This document shows, piece by piece, positions 41,431-44,710 of a stretch of DNA of 44,710 nucleotides. Each line of letters begins with the position of its first letter. The first letter of the stretch is position 1. A program made the translations under genes and the position numbers. Under the pieces are notes generated by a model, which saw nothing but the letters and a program-made list of their open reading frames with translations, was not told the origin of the DNA and made no database searches. Source of the DNA: Aldersonia kunmingensis (lineage in GTDB: Bacteria; Actinomycetota; Actinomycetes; Mycobacteriales; Mycobacteriaceae); the NCBI RefSeq assembly GCF_001646865.1, contig NZ_LRRB01000223.1, forward strand, positions 1-44,710. The letters are read 5' to 3'.

Positions 41431-42279
41431 GTGACGTCGGGTCGCTCCGCTTCGAGGCGCTTGCGGCTCGATATCTCGTATGACGGCACCGATTTCCGCG
41501 GCTGGGCACGCCAGCCCGACCTGCGCACGGTGTGCGGCGTGCTCGAGGAATCGCTGGGTACCGTCCTACGCGAGCCGGTCGAACTGACGGTCGCGGGGCG
41601 CACCGATGCCGGCGTGCATGCCGAGGGCCAAGTGGCGCATATGGACGTCGCCTGGGATGGCGACGACCTGCCGAAGCTGGTCCGGCGGATGGCGCGGTTT
41701 CTGCCCTCGGATGTGCGGATCATGCGGCTCACGGACGTGCCGCCCGAGTTCGATGCCCGCTTCTCTGCGCTGCGGCGCCACTACAGCTACCGGCTGTTCA
41801 CCTCGGATTACGGTGTCCCGCCGCTGGAGTCGCGCGGCATGGTCGGGTGGAGCCGCCCGGTGGATCTGGAGGCGATGCGTGCGGCTTCTCAGGCGCTGCT
41901 GGGCCTGAACGACTTCGCGGCGTTCTGTCGGCGCCGTGACGGCGCGACGACCGTGCGGGAGCTGCAGCGGTTCGATTGGGTGATCGACGGCAACCGGCTG
42001 ACCGCGCATGTCAGCGCGGATGCGTTCTGCTGGTCGATGGTGCGCAGCCTCGTCGGCGCGGTCCTCGCCGTGGGGGAGGGGCGTCGCAGCGTCGAATGGA
42101 CTAAGAATTTGCTAAATGAGCGGGCGCGGTCGAGTGGCGTTACTGTGGCCCCTGCACGTGGGCTGAGCCTGGTGGCGGTGGACTATCCGGACTATGCGCT
42201 GCTCGCCGAGCGCAACGCCGAAACCCGTGCTGTGCGTACGGAATCCGCAGGTTCGGGCGGATGCTGCGGTGGAGATTGA
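41431..42279 (+). CDS. truA: tRNA pseudouridine synthase A
   Basis: 282 residues from GTG 41431. It makes pseudouridine at positions 38-40 of the anticodon arm. [17 protein letters not shown] and the catalytic Asp in [17 protein letters not shown] are clear, as are [10 protein letters not shown] and [13 protein letters not shown]. The frame is open from GTG 41353 (308 residues), but the first 26 codons cover the rplQ terminator hairpin and give a Gly/Pro-rich stretch foreign to the family. AGGAGGG lies 13 nt before GTG 41431, a rather long spacing, and TTG 41461 is also possible. It usually follows rplQ in actinobacteria. Confidence 0.93.
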   Translation: MTSGRSASRRLRLDISYDGTDFRGWARQPDLRTVCGVLEESLGTVLREPVELTVAGRTDAGVHAEGQVAHMDVAWDGDDLPKLVRRMARFLPSDVRIMRLTDVPPEFDARFSALRRHYSYRLFTSDYGVPPLESRGMVGWSRPVDLEAMRAASQALLGLNDFAAFCRRRDGATTVRELQRFDWVIDGNRLTAHVSADAFCWSMVRSLVGAVLAVGEGRRSVEWTKNLLNERARSSGVTVAPARGLSLVAVDYPDYALLAERNAETRAVRTESAGSGGCCGGD

Positions 42280-42292
42280 CCGATCGGTGAAA

Positions 42293-42306
42293 GTGACATA
42301 TGTCAC
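42293..42306. promoter_or_regulatory. CRP-like palindrome upstream of the sensor kinase gene
   Basis: GTGACATATGTCAC is a perfect 14-bp palindrome containing GTGA-N6-TCAC, the core of CRP/GlxR-type sites (TGTGA-N6-TCACA). It lies 13 bp after the truA stop and 204 bp before the kinase ATG. The rest of the gap (42307-42510) is comparatively A+T-rich and has no ORF of note. Confidence 0.65.
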
Positions 42307-42510
42307 GTTAGGTAGTCAAATATTACGGCGGTCTAACCGAGCGATCACGAATCGATACAATCGCAGCCGGGTTGTGTTATGCCCTCGTGATCTGAAATCC
42401 TACGCGGCAATGTCTCTCATTCGGTCGCCCGAATGGGGGAGCGCTGACGTAGTCAACGGTCCTGAGCGAATGCGCTGTGCGTGTCCGTGGGGTTGGGAAG
42501 TGAGTTGTGA

Positions 42511-44709
42511 ATGAGGGACGGGTCGCGGTCCGGCGTACGCGCTTGGAACCCGGAAACTTGGCGGCTCCGCTGGAAGGTCGGCGCCGTCCTCGCGGTCCCG
42601 CTGTCGGTCGCCCTTCTGCTCGGCGGACTCCGCATCTCCGACGAATTGCAGACTTCGCAGCGGCTGAATGAAGCAGCCGACAGCGTCGACGTGGTTACCG
42701 CGGCGATCGAGCTGGAGGCCCGCACGAACCAGGTGATGGGTGGTCAGGCAACCGCAACCGTTGCCGACGGCGAACTCGACCACCTCGACGAAGCGATCGG
42801 GCACGGCCAGGCGGTCCTCGACCGCGGCAAGCTCGCACCCGAGGTGGCCGCCGCACTGGCCGACGTGATGGATGTCGCTCAGACGGTGTTCGGCGAGGGT
42901 CCGACGACCGAGATCGACCTCGAGGAGATGAAGGCTCGAGCACATCGCGTGCAGGCCAACACACTCGACATCGTCGAGTTGTCGCTGCAGTCGGTCGAAG
43001 ACTCCACCGTTACCGCCGCGAAGAACCAGTTGGTCGCGGCCCTCGGCGGCCAGCGTCGCCTGTTCGACGAGGTGGCCGGCGGCGTCGCGATTCTGCGTGA
43101 CCCGAACGGCGGACACGATGTTGAGGAAGAGCTCAACATCATGGCCGAGAACGCGATGGTCGACGTGCTCGCCCGGTACTACCCGGACGATGACCGTCGG
43201 ATCGCCGACCTCTACAAGGGCATCGAGAACCGCTTCGGTCTGGTCAACCAGGGCCGCAAGACCCAGATCTGGCCGCTGTTCGAAACCCGTGAATCGCTGA
43301 TCGACAGCCTCGGCACCTACACGACCCTGGTTCAGAATTCCGCGAAGACGATCACCAGTGGCGTGCAGGAACTTGCGGACAACGCGCGCGACCGCGCGAT
43401 CCGTGACGCCGCGATCGTCCTCGGCGGTCTGTTGCTCGCGGTCGTCGTCGGTCTGATGATCGCGCGTTCGCTCATCGCGCCGATTCGCCGCCTGCGCGTG
43501 AGCGCGATCGGTATCGCCGAACGCGATCTACCCGCCGAGGTGGACCGGATCAAGGCCGGTGAAAACGCCCTCGACGTGGTGCCCGAGCCGGTCCCCGTCC
43601 ATACCAAGGAAGAGATCGGCCAGCTCGCTCGCGCCGTCGACGAGATCCACGACCAGGCGCTGCGCCTGGCCGGTGAACAGGCCGACCTTCGTCTCCAGGT
43701 CAACGAGATGTTCGAGACGCTGGCCCGGCGAAGCAAGTCGCTCGTCGATCATCAGCTCTCGCTCATCGAGTCGATGGAGTACGAGGAGAAGGACCCGCGT
43801 CTGCTCGAGCGGCTCTTCCGTCTCGACCACCTCGCCACTCGTATGCGCCGTAACGGCGACAACCTGCTGATTCTCGCCGGTACTGCCGCGCGCAAGGGCC
43901 GTGCCACCCCGGTTGCCGTGGTGGACGTGCTGCGCGCCGCGGTGTCCGAGGTTGAGGACTACCGCCGGGTGAAGCTCGGTGCGACACCGGATCTGGCGAT
44001 TGTCGGTTCGGCGGCAAGCGACATCGTGCACCTCCTCTCCGAGCTGCTCGACAACGCGGTGCGCGCCTCTCCGCCGGCCAGCGACGTGACGTTCAACTTC
44101 GCCCGGTCGCAGGATGGCGGCCTGGTGATCGAGGTGTCCGACCGTGGTGTCGGTATCACCCCCGCCGAAATGTTCGAGATGAACGAGCGGCTTGCCCGTT
44201 CCGCCGAGGTTGGTCCCGAGACCGCTCGCCGAATGGGTCTGTTCGTGGTCGGGCGACTCGCCGAGCGTCACGGTCTGAAGGTGCGGCTGCGTGCCACGTT
44301 CGAAAGCGCTGCCGACCCGGGCCTGACCGTCATGGTCTATTTCCCGAAGCGTCTCATCGACGAGTCGGGTGCAGTCCAGCAGCCGTTCGAGCCGACGTAT
44401 GCGGCCCGTCCGATGGCACCGATCCCGCCGCGTGAAGGCCTTGGAGCTCTCGCGGGCGCCAACGCCGCGCTGCCGCGTGGGTCGAATGGTCAGTCAACGC
44501 CGACTCAGCCGCAGCGTCCGACCGAACCGCCGGTTTCTCGTCCGCAGGGCTCCTCGGTGACCGAGGCCGGCCGGTCCACGCGCGAGACCGGTCTTGCGGG
44601 TCTCCCGAAGCGTGACCAGGGCGCAACGGATCTCCCGCCGCGTACCCCAGGTGCGACGCCGGGTATCCCGGCAGCCGGCATCGGGTCTCGCGGGTCTGCC
44701 GCAGCGTGA
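42511..44709 (+). CDS. Conservon-type sensor histidine kinase (CvnA-like)
   Basis: 732 residues, complete, with its stop at the window edge. TM1 (about 22-42, VGAVLAVPLSVALLLGG), a large outside domain of the nitrate/nitrite-sensor-like helical type (about 45-290), TM2 (about 297-318, AAIVLGGLLLAVVVGLMIA), HAMP (about 318-385), a dimerization region with LFRLDHLATRMRRNGDNLL, and an HATPase domain (ELLDNAVRAS N-box, VSDRGVGIT G1). The last 110 residues are Pro/Ala/Gly-rich. This layout is that of CvnA, the first gene of actinobacterial conservons, which is followed by roadblock, DUF742 and GTPase genes; those would lie beyond the window. ATG 42511. A CRP-like site lies upstream. Confidence 0.88.
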   Translation: MRDGSRSGVRAWNPETWRLRWKVGAVLAVPLSVALLLGGLRISDELQTSQRLNEAADSVDVVTAAIELEARTNQVMGGQATATVADGELDHLDEAIGHGQAVLDRGKLAPEVAAALADVMDVAQTVFGEGPTTEIDLEEMKARAHRVQANTLDIVELSLQSVEDSTVTAAKNQLVAALGGQRRLFDEVAGGVAILRDPNGGHDVEEELNIMAENAMVDVLARYYPDDDRRIADLYKGIENRFGLVNQGRKTQIWPLFETRESLIDSLGTYTTLVQNSAKTITSGVQELADNARDRAIRDAAIVLGGLLLAVVVGLMIARSLIAPIRRLRVSAIGIAERDLPAEVDRIKAGENALDVVPEPVPVHTKEEIGQLARAVDEIHDQALRLAGEQADLRLQVNEMFETLARRSKSLVDHQLSLIESMEYEEKDPRLLERLFRLDHLATRMRRNGDNLLILAGTAARKGRATPVAVVDVLRAAVSEVEDYRRVKLGATPDLAIVGSAASDIVHLLSELLDNAVRASPPASDVTFNFARSQDGGLVIEVSDRGVGITPAEMFEMNERLARSAEVGPETARRMGLFVVGRLAERHGLKVRLRATFESAADPGLTVMVYFPKRLIDESGAVQQPFEPTYAARPMAPIPPREGLGALAGANAALPRGSNGQSTPTQPQRPTEPPVSRPQGSSVTEAGRSTRETGLAGLPKRDQGATDLPPRTPGATPGIPAAGIGSRGSAAA

Positions 44710-44710
44710 G

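Noticed and set aside
42301-42312. GTTAGGTAG as an iron box before the sensor kinase
   Set aside because: Only a single half-site, no inverted partner.

Overview
The window comes from a high-G+C actinobacterium, most likely Nocardia or a close mycolic-acid relative such as Rhodococcus. The evidence is the end of a nocobactin/mycobactin-type siderophore cluster, EspC/WXG100-like type VII secretion substrates, a long acidic L17 tail, an F420-type LLM oxidoreductase and a conservon-type sensor kinase next to truA. The genus is inferred from gene content. No rRNA, tRNA, CRISPR array or transposase was seen.

Layout. (1) 1-10.8 kb: the 3' end of the siderophore locus. It holds the end of an NRPS, a type II thioesterase, a stand-alone ketosynthase (MbtC-like), an AT-KR-ACP protein with an extra C-methyltransferase (MbtD-like plus MT) and a three-gene ABC exporter, all tightly coupled. 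A convergent SagB-type FMN dehydrogenase sits behind a good IdeR/DtxR iron box. (2) 10.9-12.5 kb: rplN-rplX-rplE-rpsN with its own promoter and terminator. (3) 12.6-20.7 kb: an accessory block with a double-hotdog protein, a four-gene ESX-substrate cassette, an APC permease, and a Rieske oxygenase/DapB-like oxidoreductase pair divergent from a TetR regulator. (4) 20.7-26.6 kb: rpsH-rplF-rplR-rpsE-rpmD-rplO, then secY-adk-map. (5) 26.6-37.3 kb: a second accessory block with a complete multicomponent phenol-hydroxylase-type diiron monooxygenase (dmpKLMNOP order) and AraC regulator, a MerR-HEAT regulator with a HEAT-repeat partner, a VOC protein, an epoxide hydrolase, dtd and an LLM oxidoreductase. 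(6) 37.3-42.3 kb: infA-rpmJ-rpsM-rpsK-rpsD-rpoA-rplQ-truA. (7) 42.5 kb to the end: a CvnA-like sensor kinase.

The spc/alpha ribosomal-protein region is therefore cut into separate transcription units by accessory DNA. Three of these units start from promoters of nearly the same design (TTGGNN, 17-18 bp, TASACT) followed by leaders of about 160-185 nt.

Points most worth a second look: the iron-box-controlled SagB dehydrogenase, a candidate for oxidising the siderophore oxazoline to an oxazole; the methyltransferase placed after the ACP; an apparent AUU start codon for that megasynthase; a family of about 50-75 bp nested palindromes at gene ends; the compact ESX cassette; the MerR-HEAT/HEAT pair with an operator inside a 19-bp promoter spacer; and the monooxygenase cluster inside the ribosomal-protein region.
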